Below are positions 25,703 through 34,992 of a DNA stretch of 64,000 nucleotides, piece by piece (the stretch's first letter is position 1; each line of letters begins with the position of its first letter). The stretch covers positions 1-64,000 of the forward strand of contig NZ_JBELOI010000012.1 of NCBI RefSeq assembly GCF_040276065.1, written 5' to 3'. Source of the stretch: Castellaniella sp040276065. Lineage in GTDB: Bacteria; Pseudomonadota; Gammaproteobacteria; Burkholderiales; Burkholderiaceae_B. The translations under genes were made by a program, and so were the position numbers. The notes beneath the pieces are model-generated. The model was not told where the DNA came from, ran no database searches, and saw nothing but the letters and a program-made list of their open reading frames with translations.

Positions 25703-27160
25703 TTATCCCAATTTTTTCAGCAGCAGGGCGTTGACCTGCTGTGGATTGGCCTTGCCGCGCGCCGCTTTCATGACCTGACCGACCAGCGAGTTGAACGCCT
25801 TTTGCCTGCCGGCGCGGTATTCTTCGACGATGGCGGGATGGGCCGCCAGGACCTCGTCGATCATGGCGCCGATTGCGTCCGTGTCGTTGATCTGCTTGAG
25901 GCCGCGCGCCTCGATGATGGCGTCGGGGTCGCCGCCGGATTCGCCGGCCCACATGGCCGCGAACACGTCGCGGGCGATCTTGTTCGAGAGCGTGCCGTCG
26001 ATGATGCGTGCGATCAGCGCCGCGAGCCGTGCCGGGACGACGGGCGAGTCGCCCGGCTCGAGGCCATCACGGTTGAGTGCGGCCGACAGTTCGCCGAGAA
26101 TCCAGTTGGCGGCGAGCTTGGCCTGGTCGGCGGGCAAGGCCGCGGCCGTGGCCTCGAAGTAATCGGCCATCGGCCGGTGCACGGTCAGTTGCGCCGCGTC
26201 GTAGGCGCTCAGCCCCATGTCGGCCTCGAAGCGCGCGCGCTTGTGCGCGGGCAGCTCGGGCATGCCGTCGCGGACCCGTTCAATCCAGTCGGCCGTGACG
26301 ACAAGCGGCGGCAGGTCGGGGTCGGGGAAATAGCGGTAGTCGTGCGAGTCCTCTTTGCTGCGCATGCTGCGGGTCTCGTCGCGGTCGGAATCGTACAAGC
26401 GGGTTTCCTGGACCACGGAGCCGCCGTCCTCGATGAGCTCGATCTGGCGGCGGACCTCGTACTGGATGGCGCGCTCGAGGAAGCGGAAGGAGTTGAGGTT
26501 CTTGATCTCGCAACGGGTGCCGAACTCGGCCTGGCCCTTGGGGCGGACCGATACGTTCGCATCGACGCGAAACGAGCCTTCCTGCATATTGCCGTCGCAG
26601 ATGCCCAGCCAGACCACCAGGCCATGTAAGGTGCGGGCGTAGGCGACCGCCTCGGCGGCCGAACGCATTTCAGGCTCGGAGACGATCTCGAGCAGGGGCG
26701 TGCCCGTGCGGTTGAGGTCGATGCCGCTGGAGGATTCGCCGTGTGGTCCCGTGAAGTGCTCGTGCAGGGATTTGCCGGCGTCTTCTTCGAGGTGGGCGCG
26801 GGTCAGATTGATCGTGTGCTCCCGCTCGTCGACGAAGAACGACAGCGAGCCGCCGACCACGATGGGCAGCTCGAACTGGCTGATCTGATAGTTCTTTGGC
26901 AGATCCGGATAGAAGTAGTTCTTGCGCGCGAACACCGAACGCGGCGCAACGGTGGCTCCGACAGCCAGCCCAAAGCGGATTGCGCGCTCGACGGCGCCGA
27001 GGTTCATGACCGGCAGCGAGCCGGGCAGGGCCATGTCCACCGCATTGGCCTGAGTGTTGGGCGCGGCGCCGAAACGGGTGCTGCTGTTCGAGAAGATTTT
27101 GGATTCGGTCGACAACTGGGTGTGGGTTTCCAGACCGATGACGATTTCCCATTCCATCAT
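25703..27160 (-). CDS. gatB: Aspartyl/glutamyl-tRNA amidotransferase subunit B
   Basis: A 485-residue subunit of GatCAB, which amidates misacylated Glu-tRNA(Gln) and/or Asp-tRNA(Asn). IGLETHTQLST opens the protein, PKNYQISQFELPI and DLNRTGTPLLEIVSEPEMRS form the kinase-like catalytic core, and the C-terminal YqeY-like tail ends QQVNALLLKKLG. The start is taken at the first of two consecutive ATGs (27160), next to the gatA stop; the second (27157) is equally possible. It is the last gene of gatC-gatA-gatB. Confidence 0.97.
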   Translation of the reverse strand: MMEWEIVIGLETHTQLSTESKIFSNSSTRFGAAPNTQANAVDMALPGSLPVMNLGAVERAIRFGLAVGATVAPRSVFARKNYFYPDLPKNYQISQFELPIVVGGSLSFFVDEREHTINLTRAHLEEDAGKSLHEHFTGPHGESSSGIDLNRTGTPLLEIVSEPEMRSAAEAVAYARTLHGLVVWLGICDGNMQEGSFRVDANVSVRPKGQAEFGTRCEIKNLNSFRFLERAIQYEVRRQIELIEDGGSVVQETRLYDSDRDETRSMRSKEDSHDYRYFPDPDLPPLVVTADWIERVRDGMPELPAHKRARFEADMGLSAYDAAQLTVHRPMADYFEATAAALPADQAKLAANWILGELSAALNRDGLEPGDSPVVPARLAALIARIIDGTLSNKIARDVFAAMWAGESGGDPDAIIEARGLKQINDTDAIGAMIDEVLAAHPAIVEEYRAGRQKAFNSLVGQVMKAARGKANPQQVNALLLKKLG

Positions 27161-28680
27161 TGCCGTCCCGGAGTGCGTTGATGCCAATCGGTGGCCTGCT
27201 GGTAGCGGTCGGCGACCGCCAGCAGGCGTCCTTCGTCGAAGTAGTTGCCGATGATCTGCAGGCCGATCGGCAGTGGGCGGGCGTCGCTGCTGAAGCCGCA
27301 GGGGATCGACATGCCCGGCAGGCCGGCGAGGCTCACGCCCAAGGTGTAGATGTCGCCGAGCCAGTCGGCGATCGGGTCCTGGCGGTTGTCGCCGATGCGC
27401 CGCGCGACGGCTGGGGTGACCGGCCCCATGATGAGGTCGCAGTCCTCGGCGAGGGCCTTGCGGAAGTCGTCGACGATCATGCGGCGCACACGCTGGGCTT
27501 GCAGGTAATAGGCGTCATAGTAGCCGTGGGACAGCACGTAGGTGCCTATGAGGATGCGGCGTCGCACCTCATCGCCGAAGCCCTCGGTGCGCGAGCGGCT
27601 GGTCATGTCGGCCACATCGCCGTACTCGGCCGCCCGGTGGCCATAGCGCACCCCGTCGTAGCGCGACAGGTTGCTGGAGGCCTCGGCCGGGGCGATGACA
27701 TAGTAGGCGGGGATCGAGAGCGCCGTGCGCGGCAGCGAGATGGGCACGCGCCGGGCGCCCAGGGACTCGAACACGGACAGCGCGGCCTCGATGGCGGCGC
27801 CGACCTCGGCCGACAGGCCCTCGTTGAAGAACTCGCGCGGCACGCCGATGCGCAGGCCCTCGAGCGGGCGGCCGTCGGCGGCCTGAAAGCGTGCTTGCGC
27901 CTCGTCGAAGTCCCCCTGGACACGGCCCGGCGCGTTGGGTCGTCCGTCGCAGGTCTCGAGGCTGGTGGAATCCAGAGGGTCGAAGCCGCTGATGGTGTCG
28001 AGCAGGGGCGCGAGGTCGCGCGCGCTGCGGGCGATCGGTCCCGCCTGATCGAGGCTGGAGGCGTAGGCGATGATGCCGTAGCGCGACACTGTGCCGTAGG
28101 TCGGCTTGATGCCGCTCACGCCGCACAGGGCCGCGGGCTGGCGCACCGAGCCGCCGGTATCGGTGCCTGTTGCGCCCAGCACCAGGCCGGCGGCGACCGC
28201 GGCGGCCGAGCCGCCGGACGAGCCGCCCGGGATCCGCTCGGCGTCCCAGGGGTTGCGCACCGGACCGCGGGCGGAGTTCTCGTTGCCCGAGCCCATGGCG
28301 AACTCGTCGCAGCTCAGCTTGCCCAGCGAGACGGCGCCCGCCTCGTTCAGGCGCGCCACCACCGTGGCATCGAAAGGGCTGACGTAGTCGGCGAGCATCC
28401 GGCTGGCGGCGGTGCTGCGCCAGCCGCGCGTCACGAACAGATCCTTGTGGGCGATGGGGATGCCGGTGAGCGGCCCCGCGCGACCGGCGGCGAGGGCGGC
28501 GTCGGCCGCGCGGGCCTGGGCGAGCGTCAGGTCCTCGTCGATGTGAAGGAACAGATTGGGGTCGTCGTAGCCGCGCGCCGCGCGCAATGCGTCGCCAGCG
28601 AGCTCGACCGCGCTCACACGGCCTTGTCTCAGGGCATCGGCCAGGGCCTGGATGCCGTCGAATTCATGGATGGCGGACAT
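27157..28680 (-). CDS. gatA: Aspartyl/glutamyl-tRNA amidotransferase subunit A
   Basis: A 507-residue amidase-signature subunit that releases ammonia from glutamine. The Ser-cisSer-Lys triad is seen as PIAHKDLF (Lys), PGGSSGGSAAAV (cis-Ser) and GTDTGGSVRQPA (nucleophile Ser). The C-terminal GLPGMSIPCGF and LPIGLQIIGNYFDE are family typical. It starts 9 bp after gatC ends and overlaps the gatB start. Confidence 0.97.
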   Translation of the reverse strand: MSAIHEFDGIQALADALRQGRVSAVELAGDALRAARGYDDPNLFLHIDEDLTLAQARAADAALAAGRAGPLTGIPIAHKDLFVTRGWRSTAASRMLADYVSPFDATVVARLNEAGAVSLGKLSCDEFAMGSGNENSARGPVRNPWDAERIPGGSSGGSAAAVAAGLVLGATGTDTGGSVRQPAALCGVSGIKPTYGTVSRYGIIAYASSLDQAGPIARSARDLAPLLDTISGFDPLDSTSLETCDGRPNAPGRVQGDFDEAQARFQAADGRPLEGLRIGVPREFFNEGLSAEVGAAIEAALSVFESLGARRVPISLPRTALSIPAYYVIAPAEASSNLSRYDGVRYGHRAAEYGDVADMTSRSRTEGFGDEVRRRILIGTYVLSHGYYDAYYLQAQRVRRMIVDDFRKALAEDCDLIMGPVTPAVARRIGDNRQDPIADWLGDIYTLGVSLAGLPGMSIPCGFSSDARPLPIGLQIIGNYFDEGRLLAVADRYQQATDWHQRTPGRQ

Positions 28681-28689
28681 GCGTGGGTA

Positions 28690-28998
28690 TCACTCGATGA
28701 CGGTGGGCACGAGGAACAGGCCTTCGTGCTGGGCGGGAGCGTTGGCCATGTGGGCCGCACGCTGTTCGAGGGTTTGGGCCGGCGCGGCCTGATCTGCCCG
28801 CAGCCGCAGCGAGATGTCCTGGTGTGCCGCCAAAGGATGGGCCATGGGCTCGATGCCGGTGGTGTCGACGGCCTGGAGCTGTTCGATCAGGTCGAGAATC
28901 CGGGTGAGCTCGTGCTGGGCGCGTTGCCGGTCCGACGAGTCGAGCCGCAGCCCCGCGAGGCGCGCGAGGCGCGCGATGTCCTGTTCAGTGAGTGCCAT
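28690..28998 (-). CDS. gatC: Aspartyl/glutamyl-tRNA amidotransferase subunit C
   Basis: A 102-residue GatC, which stabilises the GatA-GatB complex. MALTEQDIARLARLAGLRL opens the protein, ELTRILDLIEQLQAVDTTGIEPMAHPL is the conserved middle, and FLVPTVIE is the C-terminus. The frame extends upstream but only non-conserved residues precede this ATG, and the resulting length fits the family (~95-105). Confidence 0.95.
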   Translation of the reverse strand: MALTEQDIARLARLAGLRLDSSDRQRAQHELTRILDLIEQLQAVDTTGIEPMAHPLAAHQDISLRLRADQAAPAQTLEQRAAHMANAPAQHEGLFLVPTVIE

Positions 28999-29060
28999 GA
29001 GTCGTGCGGTGTCGTTGGCGGGTCGAATTTGTATGGGGAAGTTACCGATAGCCTGAATAG

Positions 29061-29085
29061 GGGGGAATTGGTGAGTATTTCCCCC
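29061..29085. promoter_or_regulatory. Inverted repeat in the gatC-mreB divergent region
   Basis: GGGGGAA (29061-29067) and TTCCCCC (29079-29085) are perfect 7-bp arms around an 11-base loop. It lies between divergent essential operons, 63 bp upstream of gatC and upstream of the candidate mreB promoter. It could be an operator or an mRNA leader stem of gatC; there is no evidence for either beyond the symmetry. Confidence 0.35.
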
Positions 29086-29096
29086 TAAATCCTGCC

Positions 29097-29124
29097 TTGT
29101 ACGCCTTCGATTATAAGTTATCAT
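29097..29124 (+). promoter_or_regulatory. Candidate sigma-70 promoter of mreB
   Basis: TTGTAC (29097-29102) and TATCAT (29119-29124) are separated by 16 bases and resemble -35 and -10 boxes. Transcription would start about 108 bases before the mreB ATG at 29240. Confidence 0.4.
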
Positions 29125-29239
29125 TCCTGATTCCATGCGGAACGCCCGGCCCGGACCGCCTGCGCGGCGTGATCACCTGTGGCTGCGCCGGGCCCCTCGC
29201 GCGGATTCAGATCCCCCAATATTTTACGTTTGAGCGCCC

Positions 29240-30283
29240 ATGTTCGGATTCTTACGCAGCTATTTCTCCAGCGATATGGCGATCGACCTCGGGACGGCCA
29301 ACACGCTGATCTATGTCCGCAGCAAGGGCATTGTCCTCGATGAGCCGTCGGTCGTCGCCATCCGCCACGATGGCGGCCCCAACGGCAAGAAAATCATTCA
29401 GGCGGTCGGCCAGGAGGCCAAGCAGATGCTGGGTCGGGTACCTGGCAATATCGAGGCCATCCGCCCGATGAAGGACGGCGTGATTGCCGACTTCACCGTG
29501 ACCGAGCAGATGCTCAAGCAATTCATCCGGATGGTGCATCCGCGCAGCATGCTGGCACCCAGCCCGCGGATCATCGTCTGCGTGCCCTGCGGCTCGACGC
29601 AGGTCGAGCGCCGCGCCATTCGCGAGTCGGCGCTAGGCGCCGGCGCGAGCCAAGTCTATCTGATCGAAGAGCCCATGGCGGCGGCCATCGGTGCCGGCCT
29701 GGCCGTGTCGGATGCCAGCGGCTCGATGGTGGTGGACATCGGCGGCGGCACCACCGAGGTGGCGATCATTTCGCTGGGCGGCATGGTCTACAAGGGATCG
29801 GTGCGGGTGGGCGGCGACAAGTTCGACGAGGCGATCATCAACTACATCCGCCGCAATTACGGCATGTTGATCGGCGAGCCCACCGCCGAACTGATCAAGA
29901 AAGAAATCGGCTCGGCGTTTCCGGGTTCTGAAATCCGCGAGATCGAGGTCAAGGGGCGCAACCTGTCCGAGGGGGTGCCGCGCAGCTTCACCGTGTCCTC
30001 GAACGAGATCCTCGAGTCCCTGACCGATCCGTTGAACCAGATCGTTTCGGCAGTCAAGACCGCGCTCGAGCAGACGCCGCCCGAACTCGGTGCCGACATC
30101 ACCGACAAGGGGATCGCCTTGACTGGCGGGGGCGCCCTGCTGCACGACCTCGACCGCCTGCTCCAGGAGGAGACCGGCCTGCCCGTGGTGGTGGCCGAGG
30201 ATCCCTTGACCTGCGTGGTGCGCGGTTGCGGCGAGGCCCTCGAGCACCTCGAGCGCCTGGGCGGAGTCTTCATCTACGATTGA
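29240..30283 (+). CDS. mreB: Rod shape-determining protein MreB (actin-like)
   Basis: A 347-residue bacterial actin that forms membrane-associated filaments guiding lateral wall synthesis. SSDMAIDLGTANTLIY is phosphate-1, VVDIGGGTTEVAIISLGG phosphate-2, and GIALTGGGALLHDLD the adenosine motif. The N-terminal FGFLRSYFS is the amphipathic membrane-binding segment seen in Gram-negative MreB. First gene of mreBCD-mrdA-rodA. Confidence 0.98.
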   Translation: MFGFLRSYFSSDMAIDLGTANTLIYVRSKGIVLDEPSVVAIRHDGGPNGKKIIQAVGQEAKQMLGRVPGNIEAIRPMKDGVIADFTVTEQMLKQFIRMVHPRSMLAPSPRIIVCVPCGSTQVERRAIRESALGAGASQVYLIEEPMAAAIGAGLAVSDASGSMVVDIGGGTTEVAIISLGGMVYKGSVRVGGDKFDEAIINYIRRNYGMLIGEPTAELIKKEIGSAFPGSEIREIEVKGRNLSEGVPRSFTVSSNEILESLTDPLNQIVSAVKTALEQTPPELGADITDKGIALTGGGALLHDLDRLLQEETGLPVVVAEDPLTCVVRGCGEALEHLERLGGVFIYD

Positions 30284-30348
30284 TCGTTGCGTCCGGGCCG
30301 GCCGGGCCCCGCCTGGGCGGCGGTTCGGTCGGCCGGGCGCCGGACACC

Positions 30349-31224
30349 ATGCAAGAACACGGGACACTCAGACTCTTCAAACGCGGCCCCAGCGTCGACG
30401 TCCGTCTGTTTCTCCTATTCATCCTGAGCCTGAGCCTTCTGGTGGTCGATGCCCGCTCGACGCTGCTCGCGCCGGCGCGCCAGGCGCTGGCCGTGGCCAT
30501 CTATCCGTTTCAGCGCCTGGCCCTGGCGCCGCGCGACGCGATGGACTACATCGATAGCTGGTCGCACGCCGCGGCGCTTGCGCGCGACGAGCAGGATGCC
30601 CTGCGCCGCCAGCATATCGAAATGGCGCAGCTCTCGACACATGCGGCGCAGCTCGCCGCCGAGAACGAGCAATTGCGCCGCCTGCTCAATATCTCCGAGG
30701 AAATCTCGCAGCATTCGGTGGCGGTCGAAGTCTTCTACGTGCCGCCTAATTTCTTCAGCCATCGCCTGGTGTTCAACAAGGGCACGCGTGACGGCATACA
30801 GCCGGGCATGCCGGTGATCGACGAGGGCGGCGTGGTCGGCCAGATCATCCGCGTGACGCCGTATTCGTCCGAGGCGGCGCTGCTGATCGACGACCAGGTG
30901 TCGATCCCGGTGCAGGTGCTGCGCAACGGCTTGCGCCTGATCGCCTTCGGCAGCAACGAAGCCGGCAAGATCGAGGTCCGCTACCTGACGGCCAGCGCCG
31001 ATGTGCACGAGGGCGATACGCTGGTCACCAGCGGCATCGGCGGTCTCTTCCCGGCGGGTCTGCCGGTGGGCCGCATCGAAAAAGTGGACCGCGATCCGGG
31101 GACCGGTTTCGCGATGGCCATTGCGCAGCCCCTGTCGCACCCCGAGCGCTATCGGCATTTCCTGGTCCTGCGGGTGGACGTGGGCGATGCGCCGACTCCG
31201 GCACACGAGGCCTCGCATGAATAA
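30349..31224 (+). CDS. mreC: Rod shape-determining protein MreC
   Basis: A 291-residue bitopic protein. One membrane helix lies at about 18-36 (VRLFLLFILSLSLLVVD), then a periplasmic coiled coil (about 65-115, AAQLAAENEQLRRLLN) and a double beta-barrel with GMPVIDEGGVVGQI and LVTSGIGGLFPAGLPVG. It activates PBP2 in the elongasome. The ATG at 30349 gives the normal N-terminus. It overlaps mreD by 8 bp. Confidence 0.95.
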   Translation: MQEHGTLRLFKRGPSVDVRLFLLFILSLSLLVVDARSTLLAPARQALAVAIYPFQRLALAPRDAMDYIDSWSHAAALARDEQDALRRQHIEMAQLSTHAAQLAAENEQLRRLLNISEEISQHSVAVEVFYVPPNFFSHRLVFNKGTRDGIQPGMPVIDEGGVVGQIIRVTPYSSEAALLIDDQVSIPVQVLRNGLRLIAFGSNEAGKIEVRYLTASADVHEGDTLVTSGIGGLFPAGLPVGRIEKVDRDPGTGFAMAIAQPLSHPERYRHFLVLRVDVGDAPTPAHEASHE

Positions 31225-31780
31225 TCGAACCAGCCGGGGGAACGGCGTCTCGTCGCTGGCGTCCCTGCAGCCGATCGACGCCTCGCCGTTCCAACGTCCC
31301 TCCAACCCGTTCTTCGTCTGGGGCACCCTGCTGTTCGTCTGGATCGTGTCCCTGCTGCCTTGGCGCATCTGGCAGCCCACGCCCGATATCCTGCTGCTGG
31401 TGCTCGCCTTCTGGTGCCTGCACGAACCCCGGCGCGTGGGCCTGGTGAGCGCCTTTGTCCTGGGCCTGTTGATGGACGTGCACGACTCCGAGCTCCTGGG
31501 GCTGCATGCGCTGGACTATCTGCTGGTCGCGTACGGAGCGGTCTTGCTGCGCCGGCGTCTAGAGCATTTCAGCGCGCTGGTGCAGGCGCTGCACATGCTG
31601 CCGGTGTTCGTCGTGGCGGCCGCGGCAATGGGCTTGCTCGGGTCCTGGCTCAACGGCGAGTGGGCGGGGTGGGACTGGCTATGGTCGGCGCTCATCACCG
31701 CCGTGCTGTGGCCTTTGGCCGACATCTTGTTGTTCCTGCCGCAGCGCCGCCTGGACGATGCGGACGTGAACGCGGTCTGA
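31217..31780 (+). CDS. mreD: Rod shape-determining protein MreD
   Basis: A 187-residue inner-membrane protein with five or six helices: FFVWGTLLFVWIVSLLPW, DILLLVLAFWCLHEPRRVG, AFVLGLLMDVHDSELLGLHAL and C-terminal PLADILLFLPQRR, all MreD-typical. The 8-bp overlap with mreC fixes the start. The N-terminal ~30 residues before the first helix are longer than in many MreD proteins. Confidence 0.93.
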   Translation: MNNRTSRGNGVSSLASLQPIDASPFQRPSNPFFVWGTLLFVWIVSLLPWRIWQPTPDILLLVLAFWCLHEPRRVGLVSAFVLGLLMDVHDSELLGLHALDYLLVAYGAVLLRRRLEHFSALVQALHMLPVFVVAAAAMGLLGSWLNGEWAGWDWLWSALITAVLWPLADILLFLPQRRLDDADVNAV

Positions 31781-31791
31781 GCGGCCGGCCC

Positions 31792-33849
31792 ATGTTCGAG
31801 TTCCGGAAGACCGACTACCGCCAGAAGCAAACCGTCCTCCTGCGTGCCTGGGTGGCGGCGGCCTTTGCCCTGGTCTGTCTGCTGTTGCTGGTGGGGCGGC
31901 TCTGGCACCTGCAGGTGGTGCGCTACGAGAACCTCGCCGCGCGCGCGGACCAGAACCGCATCACCATCGTGCCCATCCCGCCGCGCCGCGGCCAGATCGT
32001 CGATCGCAACGGCGAGGTGCTTGCCCGCAACCATCGCGACTACACCCTGTCGGTCACGCGGGCCAATGTCCAGGGCGACATCGGGCAACTCCTCGACCAG
32101 TTGGGGGAACTGGTCTATCTCGGCCCGGGGGATCGACGCCGATTCCTGCGCCTGTATGGGCAGAGCGGGCGCTACGCGCCGGTGCTCCTGCGCAACAACC
32201 TGAACGACGTCGAGGCCTCCTGGTTTGCCGTCCATGCCTACCGCTTTCCGGGCGTGACCCTGGAGGCGCGCTGGGTGCGGTCCTATCCGCGGCACGAGTC
32301 CGCGGCGCACGTCCTGGGTTTCGTCGGCCGCATTTCCGAAGAGGACGAGCAGCGCCTCGAGGCGGCCGGCCAGCTCGGCAATTATCGCGGCACGCTCGTC
32401 ATGGGCAAGAAGGGCATCGAGAAGACTTGGGAGCGGACTCTCCATGGCCGCACCGGCGTCGAGGAACTCGAGGTCACCGCCGTCGGCCGGCCCGTCCGGG
32501 TGCTCAGCCGCACGGATCCGCAGCCAGGGGCCAATCTCGAGCTCTCGCTCGATGCCGGCCTGCAGGCGCTGGCCGAGGCACAGTTCGAGGGCAAGCGCGG
32601 CGCCTTGGTGGCGATTCAGCCCAAGACCGGAGAGATCCTTGCGTTCGTGTCGGCGCCGTCCTTCGATCCCAACCTGTTCGTCGATGGCATCGACGTCGAG
32701 AGCTGGCGCAATCTGAACGAATCCCCCGACCATCCCCTGATCAACCGGCCACTCTACGGGACTTATCCGATCGGTTCGACGTACAAGCCATTCGTTGCCC
32801 TGGCGGCCCTCGAGATGGGACTGCGCTCGGCCCGGGAGCTGGTGTCCGATCCCGGTTACTTCGAGCTGGCTGGCCAGCGCTTTCGCAACGCCGGAGGCGC
32901 CGTGTACGGCCCGACGGACATGCATCGAGCGATCGTGGTGTCGTCGGACACTTATTTCTTTTCCCTGGGGGCGATGATGGACATCGACGCCCTGCACGAT
33001 TTCAGCAAGCAGTTCGGCTTTGGCCAGATCACCGGCATCGATCTCGATGGCGAGCGGCACGGCGTGCTGCCCTCGCGCGAATGGAAGCGCCGGACTTACA
33101 AGCGGGCCGACCAGCAGCACTGGTACCAGGGCGAGACGGTATCGGTGGCGGTCGGACAGGGCTACAACGCGTTCACGCTCCTGCAGCTCGCGCAGGCGAC
33201 CTCGGTGCTGGCCAATGACGGGGTGTACATGAAGCCTCACTTGGTCCGGCGGATCATCGATCCTCTCAGCGGCGCATTCGAGTACCCGGTGACCGGGCCT
33301 CAGTACACGATCCCGCTCGATCCCCGGGACCTCCAGGTGGTGCGCAGCGCCATGGTCGACGTGATCCGCAAAGGGACCGCGCGGCGCGCATTCGATGGCG
33401 CCGCCTACCAGGCGGCCGGCAAGACCGGCACGGCCCAGGTCTACAGCCTGCGGGGCGCCAAGTACCGCGCGGGTGCGGTGGACGAGCGTTTGCGCGACCA
33501 CGCGCTGTTCATGGCGTATGCGCCGGTCGACGATCCGCAGATCGCGGTCGCCCTGATCGTCGAGAACGGCGGCTGGGGCGCCTCGGTCGCCGCCCCGATC
33601 ACGCGCAAGGTGTTCGATTATTGGCTGGATCCAGCGCGGCAGGCCGCGCGCCTGGAGCACCTGCGCCTCGAACAGGCGGCGGCGGTCGCGCGGCACGCCC
33701 CGGGCGCCACGGCGCAACCCGAGATCGCCGAGGAGCCCCTGGCCGACGGCGAGCCGCCCGAACCCGCGCCCTTGCCCTCGGCGGATCCCGGCGCGGCGGA
33801 AGAAGGCGCCGGCGACGAGGGGTCGGCCGCCCCGGAGGAGTCACCATGA
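31792..33849 (+). CDS. mrdA: Penicillin-binding protein 2 (elongation transpeptidase)
   Basis: A 685-residue class B PBP that cross-links peptidoglycan during elongation. One membrane anchor (about 22-42, AFALVCLLLLVGRLW) is followed by the pedestal domain and the transpeptidase. The active-site Ser is about 329 in GSTYKPF (SxxK), the second motif is SSDTYFF, and the third is KTGTAQV. The C-terminus carries a Pro/Glu/Ala-rich tail of about 60 residues (EPLADGEPPEPAPLP), not part of the catalytic fold. Start ATG at 31792, 11 bp after mreD. It overlaps rodA by ATGA. Confidence 0.96.
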   Translation: MFEFRKTDYRQKQTVLLRAWVAAAFALVCLLLLVGRLWHLQVVRYENLAARADQNRITIVPIPPRRGQIVDRNGEVLARNHRDYTLSVTRANVQGDIGQLLDQLGELVYLGPGDRRRFLRLYGQSGRYAPVLLRNNLNDVEASWFAVHAYRFPGVTLEARWVRSYPRHESAAHVLGFVGRISEEDEQRLEAAGQLGNYRGTLVMGKKGIEKTWERTLHGRTGVEELEVTAVGRPVRVLSRTDPQPGANLELSLDAGLQALAEAQFEGKRGALVAIQPKTGEILAFVSAPSFDPNLFVDGIDVESWRNLNESPDHPLINRPLYGTYPIGSTYKPFVALAALEMGLRSARELVSDPGYFELAGQRFRNAGGAVYGPTDMHRAIVVSSDTYFFSLGAMMDIDALHDFSKQFGFGQITGIDLDGERHGVLPSREWKRRTYKRADQQHWYQGETVSVAVGQGYNAFTLLQLAQATSVLANDGVYMKPHLVRRIIDPLSGAFEYPVTGPQYTIPLDPRDLQVVRSAMVDVIRKGTARRAFDGAAYQAAGKTGTAQVYSLRGAKYRAGAVDERLRDHALFMAYAPVDDPQIAVALIVENGGWGASVAAPITRKVFDYWLDPARQAARLEHLRLEQAAAVARHAPGATAQPEIAEEPLADGEPPEPAPLPSADPGAAEEGAGDEGSAAPEESP

Positions 33850-34985
33850 GGCTGGTGTTGCTGACCGTGCGTCGCATGTTGGGAGCCCTGGATTGGCCGC
33901 TTTTGATCCTGCTGATCATCATGGCGGTGGTGGGCATGGCCACCATGCACTCGGCAGTGGGCAATACCGATTGGCGCTTTGCCGACCAATTTCGTAATTT
34001 CATGGTCGCCTTCGCGGTCATGTGGGCCGTGGCGATGCTGCGCCCGGCGTTCATCATGCGCACCGCCCCATATTTCTACGTTTTCGGGTTGGCCCTGTTG
34101 CTGGCGGTGATGTACTTTGGCGTGACCAGCAAGGGAGCGACGCGTTGGCTCGACCTGGGCTTCATCCGGATCCAGCCTTCCGAGATGATGAAGATCGCCG
34201 TGCCGCTGATGCTCGCCTGGTATTTCCAGCGACATGCCGCCAGCACGATGCGGGTGCGCGATTTTCTGGTGGCGGGTGTGCTGCTGCTGGGTCCGGCTGC
34301 ACTGATCATCGACCAGCCGGATCTGGGCACGGCCTTGCTGGTCCTGGCTTCGGGCTTTTGCGTCATTTATTTCGGCGGGCTGTCGTTCAAGCTGCTGGTG
34401 CCGGTGATACTCGTCGTGACCGTGTCGCTGGGGGCTCTGATCTACTACGAGGATCAGATCTGCCAGCCGGGCGTGGATTGGGTGGTGCTGCACGACTATC
34501 AGAAGTATCGCGTTTGCGTGCTGCTGAATCCGGGCTCGGACCCGCTGGGCAAGGGCTTTCATACCATCCAGTCGATGATTGCCGTAGGGTCCGGCGGCAT
34601 CTATGGCAAGGGCTATATGCTGGGCACGCAGTCGCATCTGGATTTCATCCCCGAGCGCACGACGGATTTCATTTTCGCGGTCTATGCCGAGGAGTTCGGC
34701 CTCTACGGCAGCGTGATGCTGTTGATCCTCTACGGCCTGATTGTCGTGCGGGGCCTGACTATCACCATCCGCGCGCCGACCCAGTTCGGCCGCCTGCTCG
34801 CGGGCGCGATGTCCATGATGATGTTCGTCTATGTATTTGTGAACGTGGGGATGGTCACGGGCGTGCTGCCCGTGGTGGGCGTGCCACTGCCCTTCATGAG
34901 TTATGGCGGCACTGCCTTGATGACGCTGGGCATCGCCTGCGGCCTGCTGATGAGCGTCAGCAGGCACCAGCCCCTCAAGGACTGA
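33846..34985 (+). CDS. rodA: SEDS-family peptidoglycan glycosyltransferase RodA
   Basis: A 379-residue polytopic protein with about 10 membrane helices that polymerises lipid II and partners with PBP2. SEDS motifs: KGATRWLDLGFIRIQPSE, DQPDLGTALL (catalytic-type Asp), IPERTTDFIFAVYAEEFG and GVPLPFMSYGGTA. The 4-bp overlap with mrdA sets the start. It ends 7 bp from the convergent mutY stop, with no room for a separate terminator. Confidence 0.97.
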   Translation: MRLVLLTVRRMLGALDWPLLILLIIMAVVGMATMHSAVGNTDWRFADQFRNFMVAFAVMWAVAMLRPAFIMRTAPYFYVFGLALLLAVMYFGVTSKGATRWLDLGFIRIQPSEMMKIAVPLMLAWYFQRHAASTMRVRDFLVAGVLLLGPAALIIDQPDLGTALLVLASGFCVIYFGGLSFKLLVPVILVVTVSLGALIYYEDQICQPGVDWVVLHDYQKYRVCVLLNPGSDPLGKGFHTIQSMIAVGSGGIYGKGYMLGTQSHLDFIPERTTDFIFAVYAEEFGLYGSVMLLILYGLIVVRGLTITIRAPTQFGRLLAGAMSMMMFVYVFVNVGMVTGVLPVVGVPLPFMSYGGTALMTLGIACGLLMSVSRHQPLKD

Positions 34986-34992
34986 GGCGCGT

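Noticed and set aside
27160..29088. 642-codon open frame on the plus strand opposite gatA and gatC
   Set aside because: The antisense of well-supported gatC and gatA; Val/Gly/Ala-rich and without a ribosome site or recognisable domain.
31516..33717. 733-codon open frame on the minus strand opposite mreD-mrdA
   Set aside because: It is exactly opposite conserved PBP2 and MreD genes. Its translation is low-complexity, rich in Arg/His/Asp, with no domain motif, as expected for an antisense frame in high-GC DNA.
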